Positions 7,828 through 18,319 of a stretch of 64,000 nt of DNA are shown piece by piece. The position numbers and the translations under genes are program-made. The notes under the pieces were generated by a model. It saw nothing but the letters and a program-made list of their open reading frames with translations, was not told the origin of the DNA and did not search any database. The stretch's first letter is position 1, and the number at the start of each line of letters is the position of its first letter. The DNA is from Naasia sp. SYSU D00057 (GTDB lineage: Bacteria; Actinomycetota; Actinomycetes; Actinomycetales; Microbacteriaceae): contig NZ_JAFMSZ010000004.1 in the NCBI RefSeq assembly GCF_017916505.1, positions 1 through 64,000 of the forward strand, written 5' to 3'.

Positions 7828-8727
7828 ATGAGCAGCGTGACCGATCCGGGCGAGACGCCCCTCGACAGTGACGACACCCTGAGCGAGGGAGTTGACGCCG
7901 GGGGAGCGGACGCGGAGTCGACCGACGCGGAGTCGACCGACCTCGACCAGGAGCTCGACGCCGAGCTCGGGGCGGGGGACGAGGACCTCGCCGCCGACGA
8001 GGATCTGGCCGGCGAGAACGACGAGCCCGTCGACGAGGACGTCCCGGCCGACGAGGACGCCGCGGAGGCGGAGGCGGAGGCGACGATCGTCGAGGCGATC
8101 GAGGAGACCTCCAGCCCGGCCGACCTGCGCGACCTCTTCGAGAGCCAGGCGCTGCCCTACCTCGACCAGCTCTACGCCGCCGGCATGCGGATGACCCGCA
8201 ACCCGGCCGACGCGCAGGACCTCGTCCAGGAGACGTTCGTGAAGGCCTTCAGCGCCTTCCGCCAGTTCCAGCAGGGCACCAACCTGAAGGCCTGGCTGTA
8301 CCGCATCCTGACGAACACGTTCATCAACAACTACCGGAAGAAGCAGCGCGACCCGTACCAGGGCACTCTCGACGACCTCGAGGACTGGCAGCTGGGCAGC
8401 GCCGAGTCGGCGACGACGTCGATGGTCAGCCGGTCCGCCGAGGCGGAGGCGATCGATCACCTGCCCGACTCGGCGGTGAAGGACGCGCTGCAGGCGGTTC
8501 CGGAGGACTTCCGCCTCGCCGTCTACCTCGCGGACGTGGAAGGTTTCTCCTACCAGGAGATCGCGGACATCATGAAGACCCCTGTCGGCACCGTCATGAG
8601 CCGGCTGCATCGAGGCAGGAGGCTCCTGCGGGAGCTGTTGGGCGAATACGCGCGCGAGCGCGGAATCCAGGTCGGGGCGACGTCGCGGCGCCGCTCCCCG
8701 AAGAAGAAGGACGGAGCGCAGGGATGA
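7828..8727 (+). CDS. sigR: ECF RNA polymerase sigma factor SigR/SigH type, with acidic N-terminal extension
   Basis: The conserved part has region 2 (from [15 protein letters not shown], about residue 95, through [14 protein letters not shown] and [11 protein letters not shown]) and region 4 ([19 protein letters not shown] then [18 protein letters not shown]). Disulfide-stress sigma factors of actinobacteria look like this, and the anti-sigma gene follows with an ATGA overlap. Known SigR/SigH proteins are about 215-230 residues; this one is 299 because about 90 residues rich in Asp, Glu and Ala precede region 2. No good internal start removes them. An in-frame ATG at 7792 is an alternative start. 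The C-terminus is basic. Confidence 0.9.
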   Translation: MSSVTDPGETPLDSDDTLSEGVDAGGADAESTDAESTDLDQELDAELGAGDEDLAADEDLAGENDEPVDEDVPADEDAAEAEAEATIVEAIEETSSPADLRDLFESQALPYLDQLYAAGMRMTRNPADAQDLVQETFVKAFSAFRQFQQGTNLKAWLYRILTNTFINNYRKKQRDPYQGTLDDLEDWQLGSAESATTSMVSRSAEAEAIDHLPDSAVKDALQAVPEDFRLAVYLADVEGFSYQEIADIMKTPVGTVMSRLHRGRRLLRELLGEYARERGIQVGATSRRRSPKKKDGAQG

Positions 8728-8963
8728 CCGACTGCGGTTGCGAGAAGGCGAAGGCCGAGCTCGAGGAGTATCTCCACAACGAGCTCCGCGGCGAGGATGC
8801 CGCGGACATTCGTGAGCACATGGAGAACTGCCCCGACTGCGCCGCCGAGCTGAAGGTGGGTCTTGTGCTCACCGACGCCGTGAAGCGCGCGTGCAAGGAC
8901 GCCGCGCCCGAAGAACTGCGCGTCCAGGTCCTGGAGCGACTGCGGGTCCTGCAGACCCACTGA
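8724..8963 (+). CDS. rsrA: Zinc-binding redox-sensing anti-sigma factor (RsrA family)
   Basis: This 79-residue protein carries the ZAS-domain signature H32-x3-C36-x2-C39 (HMENCPDC), with extra cysteines at positions 4 and 6 and one near 56. In the family, zinc and reduced thiols keep the sigma factor bound, and oxidation forms a disulfide and releases it. The ATG overlaps the sigR stop (ATGA), giving coupled synthesis of sigma and anti-sigma. A strong terminator follows. Confidence 0.92.
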   Translation: MTDCGCEKAKAELEEYLHNELRGEDAADIREHMENCPDCAAELKVGLVLTDAVKRACKDAAPEELRVQVLERLRVLQTH

Positions 8964-9041
8964 CCTAAAGGCGTGCCCGTGCACGCCCGGTGCTCGGCCG
9001 CTTTCAGAGCCGCCCCGATCCGGGACGCTCGCGCCCGAGCC

Positions 9042-9083
9042 GACGAAAGCCCCGCCGACCTTCCGGTCGGCGGGGCTTTCGTC
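9042..9083. terminator. Strong bidirectional intrinsic terminator between rsrA and kgd
   Basis: A perfect 19-bp inverted repeat (GACGAAAGCCCCGCCGACC and its complement) surrounds the loop TTCC. The stem carries AAAG on one side and CTTT on the other, so it can work for both convergent genes. Confidence 0.85.
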
Positions 9084-9097
9084 GTTGCGGCGGCCTG

Positions 9098-12000
9098 CTA
9101 GCCGAGCGCGCGGCGGACCAGGTCGGCCTGCTCCACCGCGTGGCGCTTCGCGGAGCCGGCGGCCGGGGAGGCCGCGGCCGGGCGGGCGACCACGGAGATC
9201 GACCGGTCCTGCAGCTTCTTGGTCGCGACCAGGCAGACGAGCGGCCAGGCGCCCTGGTTCTCCGGCTCGTCCTGCGCCCACACCAGCTCGGCGTTCGGGT
9301 AGGATGCGATGATCTCGCCGAGCTCGCGCTCGGGCACCGGGTAGTACTGCTCGAGGCGCACCAGCGCGACCGAGTTCGGGTCGTCCCGCTTCGCGAGCTC
9401 CCCGACCAGGTCGTAGTGCAGCTTGCCCGCGTGCAGCACCACGCGCTTCACGGCGGCCTTGTCGGTGATCCTCGCGTCGTCGATCACCGGCTCGAAGCGG
9501 CCCGAGGTGAACGCTGCCACGTCGCTCGTCGCACCGCGGAGGCGGAGCATCGACTTCGGCGTGAACACCACGAGCGGCCGGCGCGGCCTCTGGTAGGCCT
9601 GGCGGCGCAGCAGGTGGAAGTACGACGCGGGCGTCGACGGCTGCGCGACCGTCATGTTGTTCTCGGCGCACATCTGCAGGTAGCGCTCGATGCGGGCGGA
9701 CGAGTGGTCCGGGCCCTGGCCCTCGTAGCCGTGCGGCAGCAGCAGCACGACGGACGAGTGCTGGCCCCACTTCTGCTCGGCCGAGGTCACGAACTCGTCG
9801 ATGACGATCTGGGCGCCGTTCGCGAAGTCGCCGAACTGGGCCTCCCACAGCACGAGCGCGTCCGACCGCTCCACCGAGTAGCCGTACTCGAAGCCCATCG
9901 CGGCGTACTCGCTGAGCAGCGAGTCGTAGATCCAGAACTTCGCCTGGTCCTCCGCGAGATTCGACAGCGGCAGCCACTCCTGGCCGTTGACCCGGTCGTG
10001 GAACACGGCGTGGCGCTGCGTGAACGTGCCGCGGCGGCTGTCCTGACCCGCCATGCGGACCGGCGTGCCCTCGGTGAGGAGGGAGCCGATCGCGAGCAGC
10101 TCGCCGAACGCCCAGTCGATCCCGCCGCTGCGGCTCATCTCGGCGCGCTTCTTGAGCAGCGCCTCGAGCTTCGGGTGCACCGTGAAGCCGGCGGGCCGGT
10201 TCTGGTGGGCGTCGCCGATCAGCTGGATCACCGACTCGTCGACCGCGGTCGAGCGCGGCTCGACGTCGGGATCCGCCTCGCCCTGCTGGGCGTCGGGGAG
10301 GTCGAGGCCCTCGACCTCGTCCGTGCCCTGCGGCACGACCGGCGTCGACGACGTCTGCGCGGCGTGCGTCTCCGCGAAGGCGCGCTCCAGGCGGTCCTGG
10401 AAGTCGCGGTGCGCCCGGTCGTACTCCTCCTGGGTGATGTCGCCGCGGCCGACCAGGGACTCCGTGTAGAGCTTGCGGACGCTGCGCTTCGCCTCGATGA
10501 GGTTGTACATGAGCGGCTGGGTCATCGACGGGTCGTCGCCCTCGTTGTGGCCGCGTCGGCGGTAGCAGACGAGGTCGATGACGACGTCGCGGTGGAACGT
10601 CTGGCGGTACTCGAAGGCGAGCTCCGCGACGCGGGACACCGCCTCCGGGTCGTCGCCGTTCACGTGCAGGATCGGCGCCTGGATCGTCTTCGCGACGTCC
10701 GTCGAGTAGATCGACGAGCGCGACTCCGACGGGGCGGTCGTGAAGCCGACCTGGTTGTTGACGACGATGTGGATCGTGCCGCCGGTCCGGTACGGGCGCA
10801 GCTGCGACATCTGCAGCGTCTCCACCACGACGCCCTGGCCGGCCATCGCGGCGTCGCCGTGGATGAGGATCGGGAGCACGGGGAAGGTGCCCACCGGGAA
10901 GCGGTCCTGCTTCGCGCGGACGATGCCCTCGAGGACGCCGTCGACGGCCTCCAGGTGTGACGGATTCGCGGCGAGGTAGACGGGGATCGTGGTGCCGTCG
11001 ACGCCCTGGTACGTGCCCTCGGTGCCGAGGTGGTACTTGACGTCGCCGGAGCCCTGGACCGTCTTCGGGTCCTGGGTGCCCTCGAACTCGCGGAAGATCT
11101 GCCCGTAGGTCTTCCCCGCGATGTTCGTCAGCACGTTGAGGCGGCCGCGGTGGGCCATGCCGATGCCGACCTCGGAGAGGCCGTCCTCGGCCGCGCCCTG
11201 GATGACGGTGTCGAGCAGCGAGATCAGCGACTCGGAGCCCTCGAGGCTGAAGCGCTTCTGGCCGACGTACTTCGTCTGCAGGAACGTCTCGAACGCCTCG
11301 GCCTCGTTGAGCTTGCTGAGGATGCGCATCTGCTCGTCGTGCGTCGGCTTGACGTACGGCCGCTCGACCTTCTCCTGGATCCACTTGCGCTGCTCGGGCA
11401 CCTGGATGTGCATGTACTCCAGGCCGACCGTGCGGCAGTAGGAGTCGCGGAGGATGCCGAGGATGTCGCGCAGCTTCGCCGAGCGCTTGCCGCCGAAGCC
11501 GCCCACGACGAACTCGCGGTCGAGGTCCCAGAAGGTGAGGCCGTGGCTCTCGATCTCGAGGTCGGGGTGGGAGCGCTGCCGGTACTCGAGCGGGTCGGTG
11601 TCGGCCATCAGGTGGCCGCGGACCCGGTACGAGTTGATGAGCTCCTGGACGCGCGCCGTCTTCGAGACCCGCTCGGAGAGGTCGACGTTGATGTCCGGGT
11701 TCCACCGGATCGGGGCGTACGGGATGCGCAGCGCCGCGAAGATCTCGTCGTAGAAGTCGCGCTTGCCGATCAGCAGCTCGTGCACCAGCTTGAGGAACTC
11801 GCCCGAGCCCGCACCCTGGATGACCCGGTGGTCGTAGGTCGAGGTGAGCGTGATCGTCTTGCCGATGCCGAGCTCGACGAGGGTCTTCTCGCTCGAGCCC
11901 TGGAACTCGGCCGGGTACTCGAGGGCGCCGGCGCCGACGATGGTGCCCTGGCCCTTCATCAGGCGCGGCACCGAGTGCACCGTGCCGATGCCGCCCGGGT

Positions 12001-13093
12001 TCGTCAGCGAGATGGTGGTGCCGGAGAAGTCGGCCGCCTCGAGCTTGTTCGCGCGCGCCTTGCGGACGAGCGCCTCGTAGGCGGCGATGAACTCGCCGAA
12101 GTCCATCGTGTCGGCGCGCTTGATGCTCGGCACGAGCAGGGCGCGGGTGCCGTCGGGCTTCGGCACGTCGATCGCGATGCCGAGTCCGACGTGTGCGGGC
12201 TGGACGACCGACGGCTTGCCGTCGACCTCGGCGTAGTGCACGTTCTGGCTCGGGAAGTCCTTGAGGACCTGCACGATCGCCCAGCCGATGAGGTGCGTGA
12301 ACGAGATCTTGCCGCCGCGCGTGCGCTTCAGGTGGTTGTTGATGACGATCCGGTTGTCGATCATCAGCTTCGCCGGGATCGTCCGGACGCTCGTCGCCGT
12401 CGGGATCGTGAGGCTCTGGTCCATGTTGGCCGAGAGCGTCTTCGCCATCCCGCGGAGGGGAGTGGTGACGTCATCGGCCGCGGCGCCCGCCTGCGCCTTC
12501 ACGGCGGGCGCATCCGCCGGGATCGGCTGCGCGCGCGGCGCCATCGACGTGGTGCGCGCGGCCACCGTCGCCGGCGCGGAGGGAGACACCTGGGCCGGGT
12601 CGACCGTCTGCGCCGCGCTCGCACGGCCCGGGGCGGCGCCGCGCTCCGGCTGCGTCTCCGGCTCCGGCGGCAGCGGGATCGTCGGCTCGCTGGGGTTCGG
12701 TGCCGTCGGCTCCACCGGGTACGCCGGGTTGGGCTCGCTCGGGCCGCCCGGAGCGACGCTCGGGCCCTCCGGCACCCCCGGCGGGTTGATCGACTGCTCG
12801 GGCGCCGATCCCGCCGACGCCTGCGTCTTGGCCGCCTGGCCGTTGCCGGCCGCCCCCTCGGTGCTCGTCGTTGCGGTGCTCGTCGCGTCGGTGCTCGTCG
12901 TCGCGTCCGTGGCGGGAATTCCCTCCACGGCATGCGTCTCTACCGGGTGGTAGCTCTCGAGCACCGGCCACCACGACCGGTCAACGCTGTTCTTGTCCGC
13001 TTGGTAGCGCTCGTACAGCTCATCCACGAGCCATTCGTTGGCGCCGAATTCCGCGGCCGCACCCTCATCAGTTCCGGTCAATTGACTTGACAC
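9098..13093 (-). CDS. kgd: Multifunctional 2-oxoglutarate dehydrogenase, fused E2-type acyltransferase and E1
   Basis: The 1331-residue protein follows the actinobacterial Kgd/OdhA plan. An E1-type N-terminal helix region ([19 protein letters not shown]) comes first, then a Pro/Thr/Ala-rich linker of about 140 residues, a succinyltransferase-like domain ending in [18 protein letters not shown], and a thiamine-diphosphate E1 domain with [14 protein letters not shown] and [13 protein letters not shown]. No lipoyl domain is present, as in other family members, so lipoyl groups come from the E2 of the pyruvate complex. The start is the GTG at 13093; the reading frame stays open further upstream but that would overlap guaB1. 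It makes succinyl-CoA in the citric acid cycle. Confidence 0.93.
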   Translation of the reverse strand: MSSQLTGTDEGAAAEFGANEWLVDELYERYQADKNSVDRSWWPVLESYHPVETHAVEGIPATDATTSTDATSTATTSTEGAAGNGQAAKTQASAGSAPEQSINPPGVPEGPSVAPGGPSEPNPAYPVEPTAPNPSEPTIPLPPEPETQPERGAAPGRASAAQTVDPAQVSPSAPATVAARTTSMAPRAQPIPADAPAVKAQAGAAADDVTTPLRGMAKTLSANMDQSLTIPTATSVRTIPAKLMIDNRIVINNHLKRTRGGKISFTHLIGWAIVQVLKDFPSQNVHYAEVDGKPSVVQPAHVGLGIAIDVPKPDGTRALLVPSIKRADTMDFGEFIAAYEALVRKARANKLEAADFSGTTISLTNPGGIGTVHSVPRLMKGQGTIVGAGALEYPAEFQGSSEKTLVELGIGKTITLTSTYDHRVIQGAGSGEFLKLVHELLIGKRDFYDEIFAALRIPYAPIRWNPDINVDLSERVSKTARVQELINSYRVRGHLMADTDPLEYRQRSHPDLEIESHGLTFWDLDREFVVGGFGGKRSAKLRDILGILRDSYCRTVGLEYMHIQVPEQRKWIQEKVERPYVKPTHDEQMRILSKLNEAEAFETFLQTKYVGQKRFSLEGSESLISLLDTVIQGAAEDGLSEVGIGMAHRGRLNVLTNIAGKTYGQIFREFEGTQDPKTVQGSGDVKYHLGTEGTYQGVDGTTIPVYLAANPSHLEAVDGVLEGIVRAKQDRFPVGTFPVLPILIHGDAAMAGQGVVVETLQMSQLRPYRTGGTIHIVVNNQVGFTTAPSESRSSIYSTDVAKTIQAPILHVNGDDPEAVSRVAELAFEYRQTFHRDVVIDLVCYRRRGHNEGDDPSMTQPLMYNLIEAKRSVRKLYTESLVGRGDITQEEYDRAHRDFQDRLERAFAETHAAQTSSTPVVPQGTDEVEGLDLPDAQQGEADPDVEPRSTAVDESVIQLIGDAHQNRPAGFTVHPKLEALLKKRAEMSRSGGIDWAFGELLAIGSLLTEGTPVRMAGQDSRRGTFTQRHAVFHDRVNGQEWLPLSNLAEDQAKFWIYDSLLSEYAAMGFEYGYSVERSDALVLWEAQFGDFANGAQIVIDEFVTSAEQKWGQHSSVVLLLPHGYEGQGPDHSSARIERYLQMCAENNMTVAQPSTPASYFHLLRRQAYQRPRRPLVVFTPKSMLRLRGATSDVAAFTSGRFEPVIDDARITDKAAVKRVVLHAGKLHYDLVGELAKRDDPNSVALVRLEQYYPVPERELGEIIASYPNAELVWAQDEPENQGAWPLVCLVATKKLQDRSISVVARPAAASPAAGSAKRHAVEQADLVRRALG

Positions 13094-13186
13094 GGTGCCT
13101 CGCCCACTCTCACTTTTTCGGGTTCCCCGTCCAGCGCTCAAGCCTAATCGCTCGGCGCCCCCGGCCGGGGCTTTCAGGCTGGGCGT

Positions 13187-13192
13187 TAGCGT
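13187..13192 (+). promoter_or_regulatory. Candidate -10 (TAGCGT) of guaB1
   Basis: TAGCGT ends six bases before the ATG at 13199, consistent with transcription starting at or next to the start codon. A weak GGAG lies in between. Confidence 0.4.
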
Positions 13193-13198
13193 GGAGTC

Positions 13199-14635
13199 AT
13201 GGAGTTCTGCGGCCCCGTGCCGAGTCATGACCTCACCTACTCCGACGTCTTCCTGGTGCCGAGTCGGTCGGATGTGCCGAGCCGGCTCGACGTGTCGCTG
13301 ACGCCGCCGGACGGGAGCGGGGCGACGCTGCCGATCGTCGCGGCCAACATGAACTCCGTGACCGGCCCCCGGCTGGCCGGAGCGCTGGCCCGCCGCGGCG
13401 GTCTCGGCGTGCTGCCGCAGGATCTGCCGCTGCAGGAGCTCGACGCCGCGATCCGCTGGGTGAAGGCCCAGCCGACCGCATACGACAGCGCGCATACGCT
13501 GCCGCCGACCGCGACGGTCGCCGCCGCCCGCGAGCTGCTGCCGCCGCTCGACGGCCACGGCATCGTGGTGGTCGAGGACGGCACCCTGGTCGGGGTGGTG
13601 CCCGCCCCGCGGCTCGGCAGCGCCCTTCCCGACGCGCGCATCGGCGACCTCGTCGCCGGCCGGGCGACGTCGCTGGAGGCCGGCGACCTGGACTCGCCGC
13701 GGGCCACCTTCGACGCGATGGCGACCGCCGGAATCTCGTTCGCCCCCGTTCTGGAGCACGGGCGTGTCGTCGGCTCCCTGAGCCGGACGAGCGCGCTCCG
13801 CGGCGCGATCTACCGGCCCGCGGTCGACTCGTCCGGCCGGCTCCGCGTCGCGGCAGCGGTCGGCGTGAACGGCGATCCCGCCGCGAAGGCGCAGGCCCTC
13901 GCGGCGGCCGGGGTCGACGTGCTCGTCGTCGACACTGCGCACGGCCACCAGGAGGGCATGCTCCGCGCCCTCGCGAAGATCCGGGCGCTGCAGCTCGGCA
14001 TCCCGATCGTCGCGGGGAACGTCGTGACCGCGGAGGGCGTCCGCGATCTCGCCGCGGCCGGCGCGGACATCGTCAAGGTCGGCGTCGGCCCCGGCGCGAT
14101 GTGCACGACGCGCATGATGACCGCGGTCGGCCGGCCCCAGTTCTCGGCGGTGCTGGAGACGGCGGAGGCGGCGCGCGAGGCGGGGGTCACCGTCTGGGCG
14201 GACGGCGGCATCCGCTACCCCCGCGACGTGGCGCTCGCGCTCGCCGCGGGCGCGGCGTCGGTGATGATCGGCTCCTGGTTCGCGGGCACGATCGAGGCGC
14301 CCGGCAAGCTGGAGACGGACGAGGACGGCCGCCTCTACAAGCAGAGCTGGGGCATGGCGTCGACGAAGGCGGTCCGCGAGCGCTTCAACCGCCTCGACCC
14401 CTCCGAGCTGGCGCGCCGCGAGCTCTTCGCGGAGGGCATCTCGGCCTCGAGCATCTACCTCGACCCGCTGCGCCCCTCCGTCGAGGACCTCCTCGACATG
14501 ATCACCTCGGGGGTCCGCTCCTCCCTCACCTACGCGGGCGCCCGCACCGTCGAGGAGTTCCAGCAGCGCGCCCGGGTCGGCATCCAGTCCGCGGCCGGCT
14601 ACGAGGAGGGCAAGGCCCTCCCCGCCAGCTGGTAG
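13199..14635 (+). CDS. guaB1: GuaB1-type GMP reductase with CBS domains (IMP dehydrogenase family)
   Basis: The 478-residue protein has the IMPDH/GMPR barrel split by a CBS pair at about residues 95-205. The catalytic loop reads [17 protein letters not shown] with the nucleophile at Cys302. True IMP dehydrogenases usually have GPGSICTTR. The AMCTTRM form and this length match mycobacterial GuaB1, reported to be a CBS-containing GMP reductase in purine salvage. Early motifs [15 protein letters not shown] and AANMNSVTG fit the family. A second IMP dehydrogenase elsewhere is expected. Confidence 0.85.
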   Translation: MEFCGPVPSHDLTYSDVFLVPSRSDVPSRLDVSLTPPDGSGATLPIVAANMNSVTGPRLAGALARRGGLGVLPQDLPLQELDAAIRWVKAQPTAYDSAHTLPPTATVAAARELLPPLDGHGIVVVEDGTLVGVVPAPRLGSALPDARIGDLVAGRATSLEAGDLDSPRATFDAMATAGISFAPVLEHGRVVGSLSRTSALRGAIYRPAVDSSGRLRVAAAVGVNGDPAAKAQALAAAGVDVLVVDTAHGHQEGMLRALAKIRALQLGIPIVAGNVVTAEGVRDLAAAGADIVKVGVGPGAMCTTRMMTAVGRPQFSAVLETAEAAREAGVTVWADGGIRYPRDVALALAAGAASVMIGSWFAGTIEAPGKLETDEDGRLYKQSWGMASTKAVRERFNRLDPSELARRELFAEGISASSIYLDPLRPSVEDLLDMITSGVRSSLTYAGARTVEEFQQRARVGIQSAAGYEEGKALPASW

Positions 14636-14659
14636 TCGCGACTGGACGCAACGTCCGGC

Positions 14660-14693
14660 GCGATTCGCAACGTTCCCCGGTTGCGATTTGCAC
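14660..14693 (-). repeat. Palindromic repeat, left copy, flanking the AbiEi-like gene
   Basis: Read on the minus strand this starts GTGCAAATCGCAAC and continues with a GGGGAAC loop and GTTGCG. It matches the element at 15749-15784 at most positions, in opposite orientation. It lies just past the end of the AbiEi-like gene and can form a hairpin that might act as a terminator. Confidence 0.6.
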
Positions 14694-14708
14694 CTGCGGT
14701 TGCGTTGC

Positions 14709-15629
14709 TCACGCGCGCACTCCAGCAGCGGCGAGCAGCGCGGCGAGGCGTTGGGGCACCTTCAGGTCGTCCCACACCCACCGGACGACCTTCGGGTTCA
14801 CCCCGCGGAGCCGATCCTCCCGAAGCTTCTCCTGCCAGAGCCGGTCCTCCGGCGCCCCGGGTAGACGGGTCCCGTACTTGATCGCTCCGTCGAACTCGCC
14901 GATGACCTGCTGCTCGGGCCACCAGAAGTCGACCCGGCCGATGAACCCGCGACCGTCGCGGAACTCCTGCTGCAGGATCGGCGCCGGAAGCCCGAGCTCG
15001 TGGATCACCACCCGGCTGAGTGACTCACCCGGCGACTCGGCGAGAGGCGTCGCGAACTCGAGTGCACGAGCGACACGGCGCACTGCGCGGTAGCCGGACG
15101 CACCGGCCAGGTGCTGCAGGAATCGCCGATTCGCGCCCGCGCGAAGTCCGGCGTCGAGGACGACGACCGCATCCCGGAACGGAAGAGCTGCTGCGAGGTC
15201 GAACATCGTCCGCGCCAGCGAAGTGACCTTGAGCCCATGGCGAACGTCCTCTCCGCCTCGCCAGGACCCGCCCAGAACGTGCCGGTGCACTCCGTCGTCC
15301 CGGCGCCCGCCGGACCCGGTTCGACCTGCGATGTGGATGGCGGAGGCATCCAATTCGAGGAGCGGCAGGCCGTGGAGGACGGCGGCCGACTGATGACAGA
15401 ACAGCGGCTCGGTGTCGGCGATCGCAGCGAACGCCTGCAGGTGCAGGACTGCGCGCTGCTCCTTAGAGAGCGGCCTCCAGGTCTCGGCGCTGACGTACAC
15501 CCCGCGACGCACGCGGACCAGCCGGCCGTCGTCGACGGCTCGCGACAGCGAGCGCGAGTCACCGCCTCGACGCCGGTACTCAGCGGCCAGCAGAAGTTCG
15601 GCCGGCGGAATCTCCAGGTGCGCAGACAT
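14709..15629 (-). CDS. AbiEi-type antitoxin-domain protein with Vsr/DUF559-like nuclease domain
   Basis: The 306-residue protein starts with a winged-helix region of the AbiEi kind (residues about 9-50, with [17 protein letters not shown]). A middle region follows, with [13 protein letters not shown]. The C-terminal part (about 220-300) resembles Vsr/DUF559-type nucleases: [20 protein letters not shown] then K, which supplies the spaced acidic residues and lysine of a PD-(D/E)XK core. The ATG at 15629 is preceded by GGAAGG. No AbiEii-type toxin lies nearby, so it is an orphan. Inverted copies of one palindromic repeat flank the gene. Its target and function are unknown. Confidence 0.75.
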   Translation of the reverse strand: MSAHLEIPPAELLLAAEYRRRGGDSRSLSRAVDDGRLVRVRRGVYVSAETWRPLSKEQRAVLHLQAFAAIADTEPLFCHQSAAVLHGLPLLELDASAIHIAGRTGSGGRRDDGVHRHVLGGSWRGGEDVRHGLKVTSLARTMFDLAAALPFRDAVVVLDAGLRAGANRRFLQHLAGASGYRAVRRVARALEFATPLAESPGESLSRVVIHELGLPAPILQQEFRDGRGFIGRVDFWWPEQQVIGEFDGAIKYGTRLPGAPEDRLWQEKLREDRLRGVNPKVVRWVWDDLKVPQRLAALLAAAGVRA

Positions 15630-15748
15630 GGCACCACCTTCCAGGCGTAGAACCCGGTGCGCGGCCGCCGTCTCCCATCCGTGGAGAGGCGCGCGTCCCG
15701 CCGAGGGTGCAGGACGGACCCCGGTGCTCGGGCTGACCGCAACGCCAA

Positions 15749-15784
15749 GTGCAAAACGCAACAGGGGAGCGTTGCGTTTTGCAC
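15749..15784 (+). repeat. Palindromic repeat, right copy, upstream of the AbiEi-like gene
   Basis: GTGCAAAACGCAAC and its exact complement GTTGCGTTTTGCAC enclose the loop AGGGGAGC. The 14-bp arms are AT-rich for this genome. It lies 120 bases upstream of the AbiEi-like start and is related to the element at 14660-14693. More GTTGCG fragments follow. Confidence 0.7.
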
Positions 15785-15923
15785 GCGACGTTGCGATTCA
15801 CCCTCGCAAGACCCCGCACGGCGCCGCGGCGGGTGGGCGTCCGTATACTGGTTCGACTTATGGACGACCCTCCGAACGCCCATACCAGTCGCCCCGCACC
15901 TTCGCGGTGGATGGGGCTGACTC

Positions 15924-17249
15924 GTGCTGTTTGACTGGCTGATGTTCGCCGCCGGCGTGGTTCTCACGATCGGCACCGGCTTCTTCGTCGCCTCCGAGTT
16001 CGCGCTCGTCAACCTCGACCGAGGCGACCTCGAGGCGCGTGAGGCGAAGGGGGAGCGGCACCTCGGCGTCATCATCGGCGCGCTCCGCGTCACCTCCACG
16101 CACCTGTCGAGCGCGCAGCTCGGCATCACGATCACGACGCTGCTCACCGGCTACACGATGGAGCCCGCGATCAGCTCGCTGCTGCGCGGGCCGCTCGGCA
16201 CCGCCGGAGTGCCGGAGGCCCTGATCGGGCCCATCGGCACGATCGCCGGCGTGCTGCTCGCGACCCTGCTGTCGATGATCTTCGGTGAGCTCGTGCCGAA
16301 GAACCTCGCACTGTCGGTGCCGCGGATGACCGCGAAGGTCGTGATCCCGTTCCAGGTGCTGTTCACGACCGTGTTCCGGCCCGCCGTCGCACTGCTGAAC
16401 GGCACCGCGAACGCCGTCCTGCGCCTCCTCGGCGTCGAGCCGAAGGAGGAGCTGTCGGGCGCCCGCACCGCGGACGAGCTGAGCTCGCTCGTGCGGCGCT
16501 CGGCGCAGGAGGGCGTCCTCGACCGCGACACCGCGACCCTCCTCACCCGCACCCTCGGCTTCTCCGACCACACGGCGGCGGACGTCATGACGCCGCGCCC
16601 GCGGATCGCGAGCCTCGAGCGCTCCGACAGCGCCACCGACGTGCTCGAGCTCGCCCGGCGCACCGGCTACTCGCGCTTCCCCGTCACCGACGGCGGCCTC
16701 GACGACATCGTCGGCCTCGTGCACATCAAGCAGGCGGTCAGCGTTCCCCGCGACCGGCGCGCGACCGTTCCCGTCGGCGCGCTCGAGACCGAGGCGCTCC
16801 GTGTGCCGGAGACGATGCACCTCGACACCCTGCTCGAGGAGCTGCGCGGACGCGGCTACCAGATGGCTGTCGTCGTCGACGAGTACGGCGGCACCGCGGG
16901 TGTCGCCACCCTCGAGGACCTCGTCGAGGAGCTCGTCGGCGACCTCGTCGACGAGCACGACCGGACGCGGGCCGGCGTCGTCCGCACCAAGACGTCGCTG
17001 TCCTTCCCCGGCAGCCTCCGCCCCGACGAGCTGCTCGACCAGACCGGCATCGAGGTGCCCGAGGAGGGCCCCTACGAGACGGTCGCCGGCTTCGTGCTCA
17101 GCGAGCTCGGCCGCATCGCCGCCGTCGGCGACGAGGTGGCGATCCCCGCGGGAACACTCCGCGTCGTGCGGATGGACGGCCGCCGCATCGACCGGATCCG
17201 ATTCACCCCGAACCCCGACGAGCCGAACGAGGACGGGAGCGCATCGTGA
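15924..17249 (+). CDS. CNNM/CBS/CorC-domain membrane protein (hemolysin C family)
   Basis: The 441-residue protein has a CNNM transmembrane domain (about 1-190; four hydrophobic segments with [29 protein letters not shown] and [12 protein letters not shown]), a CBS pair (about 210-325, including [24 protein letters not shown] split over the second repeat) and a CorC_HlyC domain (about 350-430). Relatives are magnesium or cobalt exporters. The start is a GTG; a possible -10, TATACT, lies at 15844. It overlaps the next gene by GTGA, suggesting the two work as a pair. Confidence 0.88.
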   Translation: MLFDWLMFAAGVVLTIGTGFFVASEFALVNLDRGDLEAREAKGERHLGVIIGALRVTSTHLSSAQLGITITTLLTGYTMEPAISSLLRGPLGTAGVPEALIGPIGTIAGVLLATLLSMIFGELVPKNLALSVPRMTAKVVIPFQVLFTTVFRPAVALLNGTANAVLRLLGVEPKEELSGARTADELSSLVRRSAQEGVLDRDTATLLTRTLGFSDHTAADVMTPRPRIASLERSDSATDVLELARRTGYSRFPVTDGGLDDIVGLVHIKQAVSVPRDRRATVPVGALETEALRVPETMHLDTLLEELRGRGYQMAVVVDEYGGTAGVATLEDLVEELVGDLVDEHDRTRAGVVRTKTSLSFPGSLRPDELLDQTGIEVPEEGPYETVAGFVLSELGRIAAVGDEVAIPAGTLRVVRMDGRRIDRIRFTPNPDEPNEDGSAS

Positions 17250-18283
17250 GCGACTGGGGCGGCATCGCCGCACTCTTCGTGCTGCTGGCCATCAACGCGT
17301 TCTTCGTGGCGGCCGAGTTCGCCGTCATCTCCGCGCGCCGGTCGCAGATCGAGCCGCTCGCCGAGAAGGGCAAGCGCAGCGCGCGGACCGCGCTGTTCGC
17401 GATGGAGCACGCGACGCTGATGCTCGCGACCACGCAGCTCGGCATCACGATCTGCTCGCTGCTGATCCTCAATGTGTCCGAGCCGGCGATCCACCACCTG
17501 CTCGAGGTCCCGCTGCACTACACCGGGCTGCCGGAGGGCGCCATCGGCGCGATCTCGTTCGTGATCGCCCTGCTCCTCGTGTCGTTCCTGCACGTGGTCT
17601 TCGGCGAGATGGTGCCGAAGAACCTCTCCTTCTCGGTGCCGGATCGCGCCGTGCTGCTGCTCGCGGCGCCGCTCGTGTTCTTCGCGACCGTGTTCCGCCC
17701 GATCATCCGGGCCCTCAACGCGATCGCGAACGCGTTCGTCCGGCTGTTCAAGATCGAGCCGAAGGACGAGGCGAACAGCACGTTCACCCTCGAGGAGGTG
17801 CAGACGATCGTCGACCAGTCGACACGCGAGGGCGTCCTCACCGACCGCACCGGCGCGCTGACGGCCGCGTTCGAGTTCACCGAGAAGCGCGTGTCGGACG
17901 TCGCGATCCCGGTGGGCCAGCTGGTCAGCCTCCCCGAGGACGTGACGCCCGCCGCCCTCGAGCGCGCCGTCAGCCAGCACGGCTTCTCCCGCTACGTGCT
18001 CGTCGACGAGACGGGGGAGCCGACCGGCTACCTGCACCTCAAGGACGTGCTCGAGCTCGACGACGACGAGGCGCACCGGCCGGTGCCGCCGAAGTTCATC
18101 CGCCAGCTGGTGTCCGTCTACGAGGGCACCGAGCTGGAGGACGCCCTGGCCACCATGCGCCGCGCGGGCGCCCACCTGGGCCGTGCCTTCGACCAGCAGG
18201 GGGCGACGGCGGGCGTGCTGTTCCTCGAGGACATCATCGAGGAGCTCGTCGGCGAGGTGCAGGACGCGACCCGTCGCCGCTGA
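17246..18283 (+). CDS. CNNM/CBS-domain membrane protein, second gene
   Basis: The 345-residue paralogue of the preceding protein has the CNNM domain (NAFFVAAEFAVISARR, LATTQLGITICSLLI, FGEMVPKNLSFS) and a CBS pair (about 200-340), but it stops before a CorC_HlyC domain. The GTG start sits in the stop region of the first gene, so they are translationally coupled. Such tandem pairs in actinobacteria may form hetero-oligomeric metal transporters; that is inference. Confidence 0.87.
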   Translation: MSDWGGIAALFVLLAINAFFVAAEFAVISARRSQIEPLAEKGKRSARTALFAMEHATLMLATTQLGITICSLLILNVSEPAIHHLLEVPLHYTGLPEGAIGAISFVIALLLVSFLHVVFGEMVPKNLSFSVPDRAVLLLAAPLVFFATVFRPIIRALNAIANAFVRLFKIEPKDEANSTFTLEEVQTIVDQSTREGVLTDRTGALTAAFEFTEKRVSDVAIPVGQLVSLPEDVTPAALERAVSQHGFSRYVLVDETGEPTGYLHLKDVLELDDDEAHRPVPPKFIRQLVSVYEGTELEDALATMRRAGAHLGRAFDQQGATAGVLFLEDIIEELVGEVQDATRRR

Positions 18284-18319
18284 GCGCGCGCGCGGCCCTT
18301 GGCCGAGGAGTCCCGGCCC

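Noticed and set aside
7809-7830. Possible SigR-type autoregulatory promoter before sigR.
   Set aside because: GGAAC is present but the required second element about 18 bases on is not.
13094-13948. Extension of the kgd frame upstream of the GTG at 13093.
   Set aside because: It would overlap the divergent guaB1 gene by about 750 bases and has no family similarity; the protein start motif follows the GTG closely.
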